A stretch of DNA of 64,000 bases from Rhizobium herbae (GCF_017873135.1 NZ_JAGGJV010000002.1:675432-739431), one strand, 5' to 3'. Counted from the first letter of the stretch, positions 53,255 through 63,130 are shown. The notes: a model not told the origin generated them from the letters alone. Numbers and translations: made by a program.

Positions 53255-54388
53255 ATGACCAGCTTGAGCGCACCCATCACGATCGTTCGCCCGGAGATCA
53301 TCGAGTTCGGCGTCGGCGTGGCAGGCAGGCTGGGAAAATGGGCGGCGGGCCAGGGTTTTGCGCGCGTTCTTGTGGTGTCCGACGCCTTCAATGCGTCACG
53401 CGTCGGCATTCTCGAATTGCCGGGCGAGGTTACTGTTTTCTCGCAGGTGAAGCCTGAACCGGATACCGACAATCTGGATCTGGTGCTGGCGGCGGCCGAT
53501 GCGGCGCAGGCCGATCTGATCGTCGGCTTCGGCGGCGGGAGCGCCATGGATCTGGCCAAGCTCGCCTCCGTTCTCTCCGGTTCAGCGCAGACATTGCGGG
53601 ATGTCGTTGGCGCGGGCAAGGTTGCGCATCGCCGTCGAGCGGGGCTTGCTCAGGTGCCGACAACTTCCGGCACGGGTAGCGAGGCGGGTATTCGCGCGCT
53701 GGTGACCGATCCGCTGACGCAGGCAAAGCTCGCCGTCGAAAGCATCCATATGCTCGCCGACATCGCCGTCATCGATCCCGGCCTGACCTTCACCGTCCCG
53801 GCCGCGACCACGGCGGCGACGGGTGTCGATGCCATGGCCCATTGCGTCGAGGCCTTCACCAACCGCAAGGCGCATCCGATGATCGATCTCTATGCGATCG
53901 AAGGGGTGCGGCTGGTCGGCCGTTATCTCGCCCGGGCGGTCGCCGATGGCTCCGATGCCGAAGCGCGGGCAGGGCTGTCGCTCGCCTCGCTCTATGGCGG
54001 CTTCTGTCTCGGCCCGGTCAACACGGCAGGCGGCCACGCGCTTGCCTATCCGCTGGGAACCCGCTGGCATGTGGCGCATGGCGCCGCCAATGCGCTGATC
54101 TTTCCGCATGTGCTTGCCTTCAACACGCCTGCTGCCACGCAAAAGACCGCGCAGGTGATCGAGGCGCTCAATCTCAATGCTGGTGCCGACCAGGCCTCCG
54201 TATTCGAGGCCGCATTCGGCTTCTGCGCGGGACTCGGCATCGAGATGCGCCTTTCGGCCCTCGGTGTGCCTGAAACGGATCTCGGCGTGATGGCCGACGA
54301 CGCCTTCGCCATCCGCCGCCTTCTCGACAACAATCCGCGCGATCTTGGCCGGGGCGATATCCTTTCGATCTACCAAGCCGCATATTGA
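53255..54388 (+). CDS. Iron-containing alcohol dehydrogenase family
   Basis: A 377-residue group III (Fe-type) alcohol dehydrogenase, using NAD(P)H with a divalent metal. The nucleotide loop is VGFGGGSAMDLAKLASVLSG (~90-108), followed by VPTTSGTGSEAGIRALVTDP. The metal ligands are Asp in the CDS middle and His in AMAHCVEAFTNRKAHPMID, GGHALAYPLG and HVAHGAANALIFPHV. It overlaps nothing but lies 72 bases before pdxA2. In the island it may oxidise or reduce a polyol, hydroxy acid or aldehyde intermediate. The family also includes maleylacetate reductases and 4-hydroxybutyrate dehydrogenases. Confidence 0.9.
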   Translation: MTSLSAPITIVRPEIIEFGVGVAGRLGKWAAGQGFARVLVVSDAFNASRVGILELPGEVTVFSQVKPEPDTDNLDLVLAAADAAQADLIVGFGGGSAMDLAKLASVLSGSAQTLRDVVGAGKVAHRRRAGLAQVPTTSGTGSEAGIRALVTDPLTQAKLAVESIHMLADIAVIDPGLTFTVPAATTAATGVDAMAHCVEAFTNRKAHPMIDLYAIEGVRLVGRYLARAVADGSDAEARAGLSLASLYGGFCLGPVNTAGGHALAYPLGTRWHVAHGAANALIFPHVLAFNTPAATQKTAQVIEALNLNAGADQASVFEAAFGFCAGLGIEMRLSALGVPETDLGVMADDAFAIRRLLDNNPRDLGRGDILSIYQAAY

Positions 54389-54460
54389 CTGGAACAAGCC
54401 TGCGGCCGCGGAGCCGGATTGCAGGTGAGGCCGCAAGGCCGCCACGGAGGACAACAAGCC

Positions 54461-55441
54461 ATGAGCACATCGCGCGTAGCCGTCACGCTCGGAGATCCGG
54501 CCGGTGTCGGCCCGGAAGTCATCGTCAAGGCTCTGGCGGCATTGCCGCAAGCCGACCGGGAAAACTTCGTCGTCGTCGGCAATGTCGAGGCGCTGGAGCG
54601 GGCAAACAGGGTGACGGGAACGGAACTGCGGTTTTCGGCAACGCCGGGCTCGGGCGCCATCGCCGTCGATGAGGTGGCCATCGATGGTAGCCTGCCCGAT
54701 ATCGGCAAGGTCAGCCCTGTCGCCGGCGATGCGTCGGTGCGCTACATCAAGCGCGCGGTCGAACTGGCCATGTCCGGCGAAGTCGATTGCATCGTCACGG
54801 CGCCGATCAACAAGGAGGCGATGAACCTCGCCGGCCATCATTTCGACGGACATACCGGCCTTCTTGCCCATCTGACCGGGTCGAAAAGCTCGTTCATGCT
54901 GCTGGCATCCGAGCGGCTGAACACCATCCATGTGTCCACGCATGTGTCGCTGCGCACGGCGATCGACCGGGCAACCGTCGAGCGGGTGCTGGCGACCATC
55001 GAGGCCGGGCACCGGCATTTCCTGCGTCTCGGACGCAAGGCGCGCATCGCGGTTGCCGGCATCAATCCGCATTGCGGCGAGGGCGGCCTGTTTGGCGACG
55101 AGGATACCAAGTTTCTGGCCCCGGCCGTCGAGTTGGCGCGGGCGAAGGGGATCGACGTGGTCGGCCCGATTTCCGCCGATACGGTCTATGCCCGCGCCTA
55201 TGGCGGCGCCTTCGATCTGGTGGTGGCGCAATATCACGATCAGGGACATATCCCGATCAAGCTGGTTGCCTTCGAGACCGCCGTCAACGTCTCGCTTGGG
55301 CTGCCGATCGACCGTGTTTCGGTCGATCATGGCACCGCCTTCGACATTGCCGGTACAGGCAAGGCCAACCACGCCAACATGCTGTCGGCAATCGACTACG
55401 CGCGGATCGTCGCGGCGGCACCGAGAAACGTGGCCGCCTGA
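54461..55441 (+). CDS. pdxA2: 4-hydroxythreonine-4-phosphate dehydrogenase family (PdxA2)
   Basis: A 326-residue PdxA-family dehydrogenase/decarboxylase. It opens [20 protein letters not shown] and has the metal His residues in [28 protein letters not shown] and [14 protein letters not shown]. The start at 54461 follows GGAGG. PdxA2 proteins in catabolic clusters act after a DUF1537 kinase on 4-phospho-D-threonate or -erythronate to give dihydroxyacetone phosphate and CO2. The DUF1537 gene on the other arm of this island makes that role more likely than pyridoxine biosynthesis. The gene ends 15 bases from a convergent lipoprotein gene. Confidence 0.9.
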   Translation: MSTSRVAVTLGDPAGVGPEVIVKALAALPQADRENFVVVGNVEALERANRVTGTELRFSATPGSGAIAVDEVAIDGSLPDIGKVSPVAGDASVRYIKRAVELAMSGEVDCIVTAPINKEAMNLAGHHFDGHTGLLAHLTGSKSSFMLLASERLNTIHVSTHVSLRTAIDRATVERVLATIEAGHRHFLRLGRKARIAVAGINPHCGEGGLFGDEDTKFLAPAVELARAKGIDVVGPISADTVYARAYGGAFDLVVAQYHDQGHIPIKLVAFETAVNVSLGLPIDRVSVDHGTAFDIAGTGKANHANMLSAIDYARIVAAAPRNVAA

Positions 55442-55456
55442 TCAACCGGCGCCCGG

Positions 55457-55717
55457 CTAGTTCTGATCGAAAAAATCACTGCGGATTTCGCGCCGGACAA
55501 GCTTCAGCGAGCGGTCCGGCTGGAGGATGTAGGTCTCGTAAGCAACGCCCGTGACCGTGCGGAACGAGTTGTGCACGACGCTGCCGATCGGCGATTTCAT
55601 CAGCTTTGTCTGCGGCTGGCCGCCATAGGTGATGCTGCCGGGGATCGGCTCGACCTCCGGCGTGGTGCAGGATGCCAGCATCAGCGCGGCTGCACTCAGA
55701 AAAACGAGAGATTTCAT
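55457..55717 (-). CDS. Small lipoprotein
   Basis: An 86-residue protein with a lipoprotein signal (MKSLVFLSAAALMLASC, lipobox LASC, Cys17). A short mature domain containing GSITYGGQPQTKLMKSPIGS and YETYILQPDRSLKLVRREIR follows. Its predicted place is the periplasmic or outer-membrane leaflet. The start at 55717 is set by the signal peptide; the frame upstream is less plausible. It is convergent with pdxA2 and has no visible partner. The mature part looks like a small beta-rich envelope protein of unknown function. Confidence 0.7.
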   Translation of the reverse strand: MKSLVFLSAAALMLASCTTPEVEPIPGSITYGGQPQTKLMKSPIGSVVHNSFRTVTGVAYETYILQPDRSLKLVRREIRSDFFDQN

Positions 55718-55988
55718 CGGGTTTACTCCGCAAGGACGCTCCTCTGGAGCATGTAATGCGATTGGCAGTGCATTCAAGGTTGCAGCGGCTGATCAGCTGT
55801 CGTTGATGCGGGGTTTCCGGCAGGCGCTATGCCGGCCAGCGAAGAAAACGACCAGATCGCACGGCCTGTTAGCGATTATTCTTCTCGCCCGTTTCCACCG
55901 ACTATACGACAAGGCGGGAGGCATTCTTTGCGAAGCCAGCGCCTGCCGTCCGACGCGATCGGCAGGCGTCCATATCCGCCCAGAGATT

Positions 55989-56381
55989 TTACTTCGATTC
56001 CGCATCCTGCTGGAAATGCTTGACGCTCAAGGCGGCAATGCACAGTGCCAGGGCAGGCGTGGTGGCCGTGAAATAGGGGCCGTCATCAATCCTGGCCGTT
56101 CCACCGCGCGAATCCCAGCTGACACCGCCGACGCAGCCCGGCACCAGGCTTTGAGCGAGGAAATAGGCATCGTCCAGCTTGGCCGTAAAAGCGGGCAGGC
56201 TGCTTTCGTTGCCATTGTTGGGATAGAGCCACACGACTTTCCGTTCCTTCTGGCTGCCGTCTTCCTTTTCCACCGTCTTCACATGACGCTTGTAGCCCAT
56301 GACGATCCCGATGGAGATATCGAGTTCCCTGCTGGGTTCTTTGGCATGCTGGAGTTGCAGGATCAGATCGGAAATTGCCAT
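55989..56381 (-). CDS. Phage ABA-sandwich-like domain protein, hypothetical
   Basis: A 130-residue protein that resembles the phage ABA sandwich domain family. It opens LILQLQHAKEPSRELDISIG, contains FTAKLDDAYFLAQSLVPG and ends with YFTATTPALALCIAALSVKH, the pattern seen in those small proteins. Such domains are found in phages and in many alphaproteobacterial genomes without a known role. No other phage gene is nearby. The start at 56381 (MAISDLI) is chosen over 56429 for the better domain start. Function unknown. Confidence 0.6.
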   Translation of the reverse strand: MAISDLILQLQHAKEPSRELDISIGIVMGYKRHVKTVEKEDGSQKERKVVWLYPNNGNESSLPAFTAKLDDAYFLAQSLVPGCVGGVSWDSRGGTARIDDGPYFTATTPALALCIAALSVKHFQQDAESK

Positions 56382-56596
56382 TATCGGGACTCGGAGCCTC
56401 ATTTCAATGCGGTTTAAGTAAACCGGCACAGGCGCGCAATCAACACCGTTGCTTCAGATCATGCCAGTCTGCGCGGTACGAATCTGGTTTTTCCTGATGC
56501 GGCCAGGACAATGAGATGCGGCTTTGAGCGGAGTTGTCACGCGGATCCCTCTCAGGGGTGCGTAAGCGCGCGGTGGAACCCCCTAACGGCGTTCCT

Positions 56597-56779
56597 TCAA
56601 TGTTTCGCCTTGTCCGAACTGGAAGAGGAAAACACGAAGTGAAGCTGGCCGGATTTGATCGAGGCGCGCTCGATCAGGGCCTTGTGTTCTTCCCGCATGG
56701 CCTGCGAACGCTCTCTGAATGCCCGCGACCGCGCCAGCACCGCCTGCGTCCGTGCGGTAATTTCATCAACATGGCTCAT
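56597..56779 (-). CDS. Small hypothetical coiled-coil protein
   Basis: A 60-residue peptide dominated by a charged amphipathic helix (ITARTQAVLARSRAFRERSQ, then AMREEHKALIERASI), likely a coiled coil, with a Ser-rich tail. A GAGGT lies about six bases ahead of the ATG. I do not recognise it. It stands alone between the phage-like protein gene and tRNA-Thr. It could be a genuine small protein or a chance frame; the biased helix composition slightly favours the former. Confidence 0.4.
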   Translation of the reverse strand: MSHVDEITARTQAVLARSRAFRERSQAMREEHKALIERASIKSGQLHFVFSSSSSDKAKH

Positions 56780-56989
56780 GTTTACCTCGAAGCTTGGATG
56801 GCGGAGTGATCGCGCCGTTGAGGACAGTAAGGCTTATCTGGCCTGTATCACCCCGTTTGTTCACGTTATGTTCTTATTTTGCTCAAAAGTCAAGCCGCCG
56901 CAGACATTGAATGCGTCGCTCTGGTGTACCAAAACGACGGTGCAAAAAGCCTTAAAGCTCAAAAAATGAGTGTTTTCCGGGGGAAGTGA

Positions 56990-57064
56990 TGGTGCTGCTA
57001 GAGAGATTTGAACTCTCGGCCTCTCCCTTACCAAGGGAGTGCTCTACCCCTGAGCTATAGCAGC
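56990..57064 (-). tRNA. tRNA-Thr (GGU anticodon)
   Basis: Read on the minus strand, the gene begins GCTGCTATAGCTCAG at 57064 and folds into a full cloverleaf. The D-loop is CAGGGGTAGAGC, the anticodon stem CTCCC/GGGAG holds a TTGGTAA loop (anticodon GGT), the T-arm is GAGAGTTCAAATCTCTC, and the acceptor closes with TAGCAGC. The CCA end is encoded (56990-56992). It decodes ACC/ACU threonine codons. Confidence 0.97.
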
Positions 57065-57218
57065 ATCGTGCGGCACGGTGTTTGTCCGGCGCGAGCGAGG
57101 GCCTATTGCCATAGCTTGTTGCGGAGCGCAAGCCGCAAATCGAAGTTTTCGTTGGATGGAGCGCCCGAAAGACAAGCGACCCTTCCGGACTGCGCGGTTT
57201 TGCGGTATCTGAGCCTTC

Positions 57219-57452
57219 ATGCAAGATGAGAACGATCAGACACGGAACGATGCTGCGGTGCTTGCAGCATCCGGCATGCTTGAGCCGGGGCATGAGGCCG
57301 AGCGGCAGGCCGAAGCCCGCAGGCAACGGGCGGCAAAGACCTTGCGCGACAACCTCCTGCGGCGAAAACAGCAGGGCCGGGCGCGGCGCGCGGGCGCGGC
57401 CGACGAAACATCCGGCCTGCCTGCCGCAAAAACGGACGAATCTGCGAAATAA
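57219..57452 (+). CDS. Small hypothetical protein preceding murA
   Basis: A 77-residue, highly charged and Ala/Arg-rich protein with a probable long helix (AERQAEARRQRAAKTLRDNL, then LRRKQQGRARRAGAAD). No signal or membrane segment is seen. Short proteins of this composition are often annotated upstream of murA in rhizobia, and the pattern of charged residues looks like real coding sequence, but I know of no function. There is no good Shine-Dalgarno at the ATG, so translation start is uncertain. Confidence 0.55.
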   Translation: MQDENDQTRNDAAVLAASGMLEPGHEAERQAEARRQRAAKTLRDNLLRRKQQGRARRAGAADETSGLPAAKTDESAK

Positions 57453-57725
57453 TATGTGTCAGCACCATCGATCGGATCCGGGGGCGGATCGCCGATGGTT
57501 GGCAATGGCATTGTTTCGCGCCCGATGTCTTAATCCAAGGGAATGGCAGAGGTCTTGGCGAGCCATAAGTCAGACTGTAGCGGTGTTGTTCCCGCATCCG
57601 TCCGGATGCACTTCATCATTCATTGTGCAATTTGCTTCTCATTTCACGGCGCATCCTTTATGGAGGCGCCAATCTCTTAAAGTCCGGAATGTCAGGAAAG
57701 GCGGGCAGCGCCCGTAAGGTACCCT

Positions 57726-59018
57726 ATGGATCGCATCAGAATTACCGGCGGCAACGAGCTTCGCGGCATCATCCCGATTTCCGGGGCCAAGAACGCAGCA
57801 CTTCCGCTCATGATCGCATCGCTTTTGACCGATGACACGCTGACGCTCGAGAACGTGCCGCATCTGGCCGACGTCGAGCAGCTGATCCGCATCCTCGGCA
57901 ATCATGGCGCCGACATCTCCGTCAACGGCCGCCGCGAGCGCCAGGGCGAGGGCTACTCGCGCACCATCCATTTCACCTCGCGCAACATCGTCGATACGAC
58001 CGCACCTTATGAACTGGTCTCGAAGATGCGCGCCAGCTTCTGGGTCATCGGCCCGCTTCTGGCGCGTGAAGGCAAGGCCCGCGTTTCCCTGCCCGGCGGC
58101 TGCGCCATCGGCACGCGGCCGGTCGACCTGTTCATCGAGGGCCTGACGGCGCTCGGCGCCAATATCGAGATCGACAGCGGCTATATCAACGCGACGGCCC
58201 CGAAGGGCGGTCTGATCGGCGCGCGCTACGTCTTCCCGAAGGTCTCGGTCGGCGCCACCCATGTGATGATGATGGCGGCGACGCTGGCCAATGGCACGAC
58301 GGTGATCGGCAATGCCGCGCGCGAGCCGGAGGTCGTCGATCTCGCCAACTGCCTGAACGCCATGGGTGCGAAGATCACCGGCGCCGGTACGAGCACGATC
58401 ACCATTGAGGGCGTCACCTCGCTGTCGGGCGCCCGCCACCGCGTCCTGCCGGACCGCATCGAGACCGGCACCTATGCCATGGCCGTTGCCATGACCGGCG
58501 GCGATGTCGTACTCGAAGGCACCAATGCCAAGCTGCTCGATACGGCGATCGAGGCGATCCGCCGCGCCGGTGCTGAAATCACCGAGACCGAGACCGGCCT
58601 TCGCGTCGTGCGAAACGGCGGCGGCATCAAGCCGGTGGATGTGGTGACCGACCCCTTCCCGGGTTTCCCGACTGACCTGCAGGCGCAGTTCATGGGCCTG
58701 ATGACCAAGGCGAGCGGTATTTCGCACATCACCGAAACCATCTTCGAAAACCGCTTCATGCACGTGCAGGAACTGGCCCGCCTCGGCGCCAAGATTACGC
58801 TGTCGGGCCAGACGGCGAAGATCGAGGGCGTCGAACGCCTGAAGGGTGCACCGGTCATGGCGACCGACCTCAGAGCTTCGGTATCGCTTGTTATCGCCGG
58901 CCTGGTGGCCGAAGGCGAGACCATGGTATCGCGCGTCTATCACCTCGATCGCGGCTTCGAGCGGCTGGAAGAAAAACTCAACAATTGCGGTGCTCAGGTA
59001 GAGCGCGTCAGCGACTGA
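57726..59018 (+). CDS. murA: UDP-N-acetylglucosamine 1-carboxyvinyltransferase
   Basis: MurA (430 residues) catalyses the first committed step of peptidoglycan synthesis in the cytoplasm, adding enolpyruvyl from PEP to UDP-GlcNAc. The N-terminus shows the K22-N23 active-site pair in [17 protein letters not shown]. The catalytic Cys is C126 in [19 protein letters not shown], which also predicts fosfomycin sensitivity at this target. [10 protein letters not shown] and [10 protein letters not shown] near residues 315-350 are the expected C-terminal motifs. It starts a plus-strand housekeeping series with DUF2948, hisD and infA. Confidence 0.98.
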   Translation: MDRIRITGGNELRGIIPISGAKNAALPLMIASLLTDDTLTLENVPHLADVEQLIRILGNHGADISVNGRRERQGEGYSRTIHFTSRNIVDTTAPYELVSKMRASFWVIGPLLAREGKARVSLPGGCAIGTRPVDLFIEGLTALGANIEIDSGYINATAPKGGLIGARYVFPKVSVGATHVMMMAATLANGTTVIGNAAREPEVVDLANCLNAMGAKITGAGTSTITIEGVTSLSGARHRVLPDRIETGTYAMAVAMTGGDVVLEGTNAKLLDTAIEAIRRAGAEITETETGLRVVRNGGGIKPVDVVTDPFPGFPTDLQAQFMGLMTKASGISHITETIFENRFMHVQELARLGAKITLSGQTAKIEGVERLKGAPVMATDLRASVSLVIAGLVAEGETMVSRVYHLDRGFERLEEKLNNCGAQVERVSD

Positions 59019-59116
59019 TCCAACCCTGGCATCACCGCTTGCAGTTGCGGATTCGATGCCGGCGTCCTATGTCCTGTGTCATGATGACGGCAGCCTTTTG
59101 GCTGCGCAGGCAAGGG

Positions 59117-59566
59117 ATGGATGGCATGGACGTTTTGAAGCTGATGGCGCTGGACCCCGAAGACCTGGAGATCGTGTCCGCCCATGTGCAGGACGCGGTC
59201 TTCAAGGTTTCCGGCCTCGACTATGCGCCGCGGTCCCGGCAACTGTCGCTGGTGATCAACCGCTTCGTCTGGGAGACGGCCGAAGGCCGCGGCAAGTCCT
59301 TCGAGCGCCGCCGCAGCCTGCTGGCCTTCAAGCGCGTCTCCGCCGTGCGCTCCATCGGTTTCGACCGCAAGGACGATGACAAGGTTTTGTCGCTTCTGGC
59401 CATCCAGTTCGAGCAGAACGGCGAAGGGCCGGATGGAACCGTCGAGTTCGTCCTGTCGGGCGGCGCCTCGATCATGCTCGATGTGGAATGTATCGAGGTT
59501 CAGCTTGCAGATACCGGCGGCGCATGGGAAACCGGTTTCAAGCCTCGCCACCCCGCAGGCGCCTGA
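59117..59566 (+). CDS. DUF2948 family protein
   Basis: A protein of about 149 residues in the DUF2948 family, typical of alphaproteobacteria and regularly placed between murA and hisD. It starts MDGMDVLKLMALDPEDLEIV and contains the family segments HVQDAVFKVSGLDY, FERRRSLLAFKRV and SGGASIMLDVECIEVQLAD. No catalytic motif, signal or membrane segment is visible. The start may be 59117 or 59126. Function is not known; its fixed position suggests a housekeeping role. Confidence 0.8.
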   Translation: MDGMDVLKLMALDPEDLEIVSAHVQDAVFKVSGLDYAPRSRQLSLVINRFVWETAEGRGKSFERRRSLLAFKRVSAVRSIGFDRKDDDKVLSLLAIQFEQNGEGPDGTVEFVLSGGASIMLDVECIEVQLADTGGAWETGFKPRHPAGA

Positions 59567-59628
59567 ATTCCTGACCGTTGGCCTCTGCGGCCATGCGTTT
59601 CTGCCGACCACCGATAAGGACGTTCCCA

Positions 59629-60933
59629 TTGGCCATCCGCCTCGATTATCTGACCCCCGGCTTCGAAGAGCAGTTCGCAGCCTTTCTGACGACCAAGCGG
59701 GAAGTTTCGGACGATGTGAACGCCGTCGTCAAGACGATCATCGATGACGTCCGCCTGCGCGGCGATGCGGCTCTTGCCGAGTATACCAGGAAATTCGACG
59801 GGCTTGATTTCGCGGTCACCGGCATGGCCGTCACGCCCGAGGAAATCGACACGGCCATCAATGCCGTGCCGTCCGAAGTGCTCGGCGCGCTGAAAGTCGC
59901 CGCCGTGCGCATCGAAGCGCATCACACCCGGCAGCGGCCGAAAGACGATATCTACGAGGACTCGATGGGCGTCGGCCTCGGCTCCCGCTGGACGCCGATC
60001 GATGCTGTTGGCCTCTATGTGCCGGGCGGCACGGCGAGCTATCCAAGCTCGGTGCTGATGAATGCCCTGCCGGCCAAGGTCGCCGGTGTCGAGCGCATCG
60101 TGATGGTCGTGCCCGCCAATGGCGGTGTCATCAATCCGGCGGTGCTGGCCGCGGCTCGCATGGCGGGCGTCGAGGAAATCTACCGCATCGGCGGCGCGCA
60201 GGCGATCGCGGCCTTGGCCTATGGCACGGCGACGATCGCTCCGGTCGCCAAGATCATGGGGCCGGGCAATGCCTATGTCGCCGCCGCCAAGCGCCAGGTG
60301 TTCGGCACCGTCGGCATCGACATGATCGCCGGTCCGTCCGAAGTGCTCGTCATCGCCGACCGCGACAACGATCCGGATTGGATCGCCGCCGATCTGCTGG
60401 CGCAGGCCGAGCACGATGTCGGCGCCCAGTCGATCCTGATTACCGACGACGCGGCCTTTGCGGCGGCGGTCGAGGCAGCCGTCGAGCGTCAGTTGCGCAC
60501 GCTGCCGCGGGCGGAAACCGCAAGTGCCAGCTGGCGCGACTTCGGCGCGGTCATACTGGTGCCCGATCTCGATCTGGCGGTGCCGCTTGCCAACCGGATT
60601 GCGGCCGAACATCTGGAACTCGCCCTTGCCGACGCCGATGCGATGATCCCGAAAATCCGCAATGCCGGCGCAATCTTCGTCGGCCGCCACACGCCGGAAG
60701 TCATCGGCGACTATGTCGGCGGCTCCAACCATGTGTTGCCGACGGCGCGTTCGGCCAGATTCTCGTCCGGCCTCGGCGTACTCGATTATATGAAGCGCAC
60801 CTCGATCCTGCGTCTCGGTGTCGATCAGTTGCGCGATCTCGGACCGGCGGCCATTGCGCTTGCCCGTTCCGAAGGCCTGGAAGCCCATGCCCGCTCGGTT
60901 GCCATCCGTCTCAATCTCGGGGGCGAGGGATGA
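59629..60933 (+). CDS. hisD: Histidinol dehydrogenase
   Basis: HisD (434 residues) performs the last two oxidations of histidine biosynthesis, histidinol to histidine, with NAD and zinc. Visible motifs are [20 protein letters not shown], then [59 protein letters not shown] and [20 protein letters not shown], which contain the zinc and base residues. I start at TTG 59629 (encoding AIRLDYL after it), nine bases from AAGGA; the ATG at 59578 gives an unlikely N-terminus. It overlaps the UPF0262 gene by four bases. Confidence 0.97.
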   Translation: MAIRLDYLTPGFEEQFAAFLTTKREVSDDVNAVVKTIIDDVRLRGDAALAEYTRKFDGLDFAVTGMAVTPEEIDTAINAVPSEVLGALKVAAVRIEAHHTRQRPKDDIYEDSMGVGLGSRWTPIDAVGLYVPGGTASYPSSVLMNALPAKVAGVERIVMVVPANGGVINPAVLAAARMAGVEEIYRIGGAQAIAALAYGTATIAPVAKIMGPGNAYVAAAKRQVFGTVGIDMIAGPSEVLVIADRDNDPDWIAADLLAQAEHDVGAQSILITDDAAFAAAVEAAVERQLRTLPRAETASASWRDFGAVILVPDLDLAVPLANRIAAEHLELALADADAMIPKIRNAGAIFVGRHTPEVIGDYVGGSNHVLPTARSARFSSGLGVLDYMKRTSILRLGVDQLRDLGPAAIALARSEGLEAHARSVAIRLNLGGEG

Positions 60934-61400
60934 TGGCAGGCCACCGCCTCTGCGATGTCGTTCTGGATGAGACCATCGGCCGTTCGACGCCCGATGTCGA
61001 ACATGAACGGGCGGTGGCGATTTTCGATCTGATCGAAGAGAATTTTTTCGAGCCTGCCGGTCACGCCGGCGGTCCCTACCGGCTCAATCTGTCGCTGATC
61101 GATTCGAAGCTCGTCTTTGCGATTACCACAGAAGCGGGCGCCGGTGTGGCCACCCATATCCTGTCGCTGACGCCGTTCCGTCGGATCGTCAAGGATTACT
61201 TCCTGATCTGCGAAAGCTATTACGAGGCGATCCGGTCTTCGACGCCGAGCCAGATCGAGGCGATCGACATGGGCCGGCGCGGCATCCACAATGAAGGCTC
61301 GCAGACCCTGATGGACAGGCTGTCGGGCAAGATCAAGCTCGATTTCGATACGGCGCGGCGTCTGTTCACGCTGGTCTGCGTACTCTATTGGCGGGGATGA
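60930..61400 (+). CDS. UPF0262 family protein
   Basis: A 156-residue protein of the UPF0262 family, an alphaproteobacterial family without a known function that usually follows hisD. It shows the family features [40 protein letters not shown] and [20 protein letters not shown], then [15 protein letters not shown]. The ATG overlaps the hisD stop (ATGATG), and its own stop overlaps the next ATG. This tight coupling implies the three proteins are made together. Confidence 0.9.
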   Translation: MMAGHRLCDVVLDETIGRSTPDVEHERAVAIFDLIEENFFEPAGHAGGPYRLNLSLIDSKLVFAITTEAGAGVATHILSLTPFRRIVKDYFLICESYYEAIRSSTPSQIEAIDMGRRGIHNEGSQTLMDRLSGKIKLDFDTARRLFTLVCVLYWRG

Positions 61401-61885
61401 GCGTGACGGTCGCTGCTTCCCCCAACCTGCCGCAGCGGACCGGGCAATCGCCGAGGTCAGTGCTGTTCATGTGCGGGATGAACGCCATCCGTTCGCCGAT
61501 GGCCGAGGTCCTGGCAAGGGCGATGCTGCCGCCCGGTACCTATGTCGCTTCGGCGGGGGTCCGGCCGGGGGAGCGCGATCCCTTCGTCGATGTGGTGCTG
61601 GAGGAAATCGGGCTGACGGCTGGGCGGCATCAGCCGCATACGCTGGACGAATTGGAAGACGATTATTTCGACCTGATCGTCACGCTGGCACCGGAAGCGC
61701 ATCACGCGGCGCTGGAGCTGACGCGGTCGATGGCCATCGACGTGGTCTACTGGCCGACGCCGGACCCGACGGTTGCGACCGGCACGCGCGAACAGATCGT
61801 TTCGGCCTATCGCGAGGTTCGAAATCACATTGCCAGCCTGCTCAAGCATCGTTTGCTTGGACAAATGCCGGAGAAGATGGCATAG
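61397..61885 (+). CDS. Low molecular weight protein-tyrosine-phosphatase-like protein
   Basis: A 162-residue LMW phosphatase-fold protein. The P-loop is C26-X5-R32 ([19 protein letters not shown]), and the general-acid region WPTPDPTV (~120-128) keeps the conserved DP pair. This matches low-molecular-weight tyrosine phosphatases and arsenate-reductase-like relatives. In rhizobia it lies between UPF0262 and infA, far from capsule genes, so a role in tyrosine dephosphorylation of Wzc-type kinases is only a guess. The ATG at 61397 overlaps the upstream stop. Confidence 0.85.
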   Translation: MSVTVAASPNLPQRTGQSPRSVLFMCGMNAIRSPMAEVLARAMLPPGTYVASAGVRPGERDPFVDVVLEEIGLTAGRHQPHTLDELEDDYFDLIVTLAPEAHHAALELTRSMAIDVVYWPTPDPTVATGTREQIVSAYREVRNHIASLLKHRLLGQMPEKMA

Positions 61886-62028
61886 GGCCCTGACAAAACC
61901 GGAAAATGTGGCAAAACCGGAAAATGGGATCGCTGCTGTTCACAAAACCGCGGCGATTGTGTAGTTTCCGCCAAATTTTTGAAGGACGCGCAGGCGTCCG
62001 CATCGAAGCACAGAAAGAAATACCCTAC
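61886..62028 (+). promoter_or_regulatory. infA leader with direct repeat and hairpin
   Basis: The 143 bases hold two copies of CAAAACCGGAAAATG (61894-61908 and 61912-61926, 18-base period) and a perfect hairpin GGACGC-GCAG-GCGTCC (61984-61999) 30 bases before the infA ATG. They should contain the infA promoter and 5' leader. The repeat could bind a regulator; the hairpin could affect translation. Confidence 0.4.
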
Positions 62029-62247
62029 ATGGCGAAAGAAGAAGTCCTCGAATTCCCGGGCGTCGTTACCGAATTGCTGCCGAACGCGACGTTCCGCGTC
62101 CAGCTTGAAAACCAGCATGAAATCATTGCCCATACGGCTGGCCGCATGCGCAAGAACCGCATCCGCGTTCTCGCGGGCGACAAGGTTCTTGTCGAAATGA
62201 CGCCTTATGACCTGACCAAGGGCCGCATCACCTATCGCTTCAAGTAA
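62029..62247 (+). CDS. infA: Translation initiation factor IF-1
   Basis: IF-1, 72 residues, an OB-fold protein that binds the ribosomal A site during initiation. [40 protein letters not shown], and [20 protein letters not shown] are nearly invariant. The ATG at 62029 gives the exact family length; the longer upstream frame is non-coding leader. It has its own leader region and is followed by maf and yacG. Confidence 0.99.
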   Translation: MAKEEVLEFPGVVTELLPNATFRVQLENQHEIIAHTAGRMRKNRIRVLAGDKVLVEMTPYDLTKGRITYRFK

Positions 62248-62298
62248 GCGCTTGGCGGACCTTCCGCTGCAACCCCCAAGATCGATGGCCCCGTTGCT

Positions 62299-62919
62299 AT
62301 GGCATTGACACATAAGCTGATCCTGGCCTCCGGTTCGCCGCGGCGTGTCGAACTGCTCGCCCAGGCGGGCATCGAACCCGCGCGGCTGATGCCGATGGAT
62401 CTCGACGAGACGCCGAAGCGCACCGAGCATCCGCGCTCGCTGGCCTGGCGGCTGTCCGCCGAAAAGGCACGCGCAGCGCTCGATGCCATCAAGGGTGAGC
62501 CGGGTTGGCAGGGAAGCTACATCCTTGCCGCCGATACGGTCGTTTCCGTCGGCCGCCGCATCCTCGGCAAGCCGGAGCTGGTGAGTGAGGCCTCAAGCGC
62601 GCTGCATCTCCTGTCCGGCCGCAGCCACCGCGTCTATACCGGCGTCTGCCTGATCACACCGGACAAGACGGTGCGCCAGAAGGTCATCGACACTAAGGTC
62701 CGCTTCAAACGACTCTCCAGCCACGACATCGACAGCTACCTCGCGTCGGGCCAGTGGCGGGGCAAGGCGGGCGCCTACGGCATCCAGGGCATCGCCGGCA
62801 GCTTCGTGGTCAAGCTGGTGGGGTCCTACACCAATGTCGTCGGGTTGCCGCTCTACGAGACCGTGAGCCTGCTTTCAGGCGAGGGCTACGACGTGCATGA
62901 CAGCTGGATGAAGGGCTGA
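62299..62919 (+). CDS. maf: Maf family nucleoside-triphosphate pyrophosphatase
   Basis: A 206-residue Maf protein, a nucleotide pyrophosphatase thought to remove non-canonical or excess nucleotides (dTTP/UTP type). The motifs are [54 protein letters not shown] and [20 protein letters not shown]. It follows infA and precedes yacG by four bases, the usual rhizobial order. It is the longer alphaproteobacterial form. Confidence 0.95.
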   Translation: MALTHKLILASGSPRRVELLAQAGIEPARLMPMDLDETPKRTEHPRSLAWRLSAEKARAALDAIKGEPGWQGSYILAADTVVSVGRRILGKPELVSEASSALHLLSGRSHRVYTGVCLITPDKTVRQKVIDTKVRFKRLSSHDIDSYLASGQWRGKAGAYGIQGIAGSFVVKLVGSYTNVVGLPLYETVSLLSGEGYDVHDSWMKG

Positions 62920-62923
62920 GGCC

Positions 62924-63130
62924 ATGAGTTCTGAAGACAACAAGGGCGCATCCAACGTGGCGCCGCTGCGCAAGACCGTGCCGTGCCCCGAATGCAAGCG
63001 CCCGTCGCACCGTGAGCACTACCCTTTCTGTTCCGACCGCTGCCGCAACGTCGATCTCAACAGATGGCTGACCGGTTCCTACGCCATTCCTGTCGCCGAC
63101 GACGAATCGAAGGCGGACGACGAGGAATAG
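62924..63130 (+). CDS. yacG: DNA gyrase inhibitor YacG, zinc-ribbon protein
   Basis: A 68-residue YacG protein with one zinc site formed by C21, C24, C36 and C40 (CPEC ... CSDRC), followed by RNVDLNRWLTGSYAIPV. YacG binds GyrB and inhibits gyrase in E. coli. The acidic C-terminal tail (DDESKADDEE) is normal. It is coupled to maf by a four-base gap and is the last gene of the housekeeping series before tRNA-Phe. Confidence 0.95.
   Translation: MSSEDNKGASNVAPLRKTVPCPECKRPSHREHYPFCSDRCRNVDLNRWLTGSYAIPVADDESKADDEE

Noticed and set aside
53582..55372. Minus-strand frame of about 596 codons across the dehydrogenase and pdxA2 genes
   Set aside because: It spans two real plus-strand genes and their gap without a ribosome site or domain.
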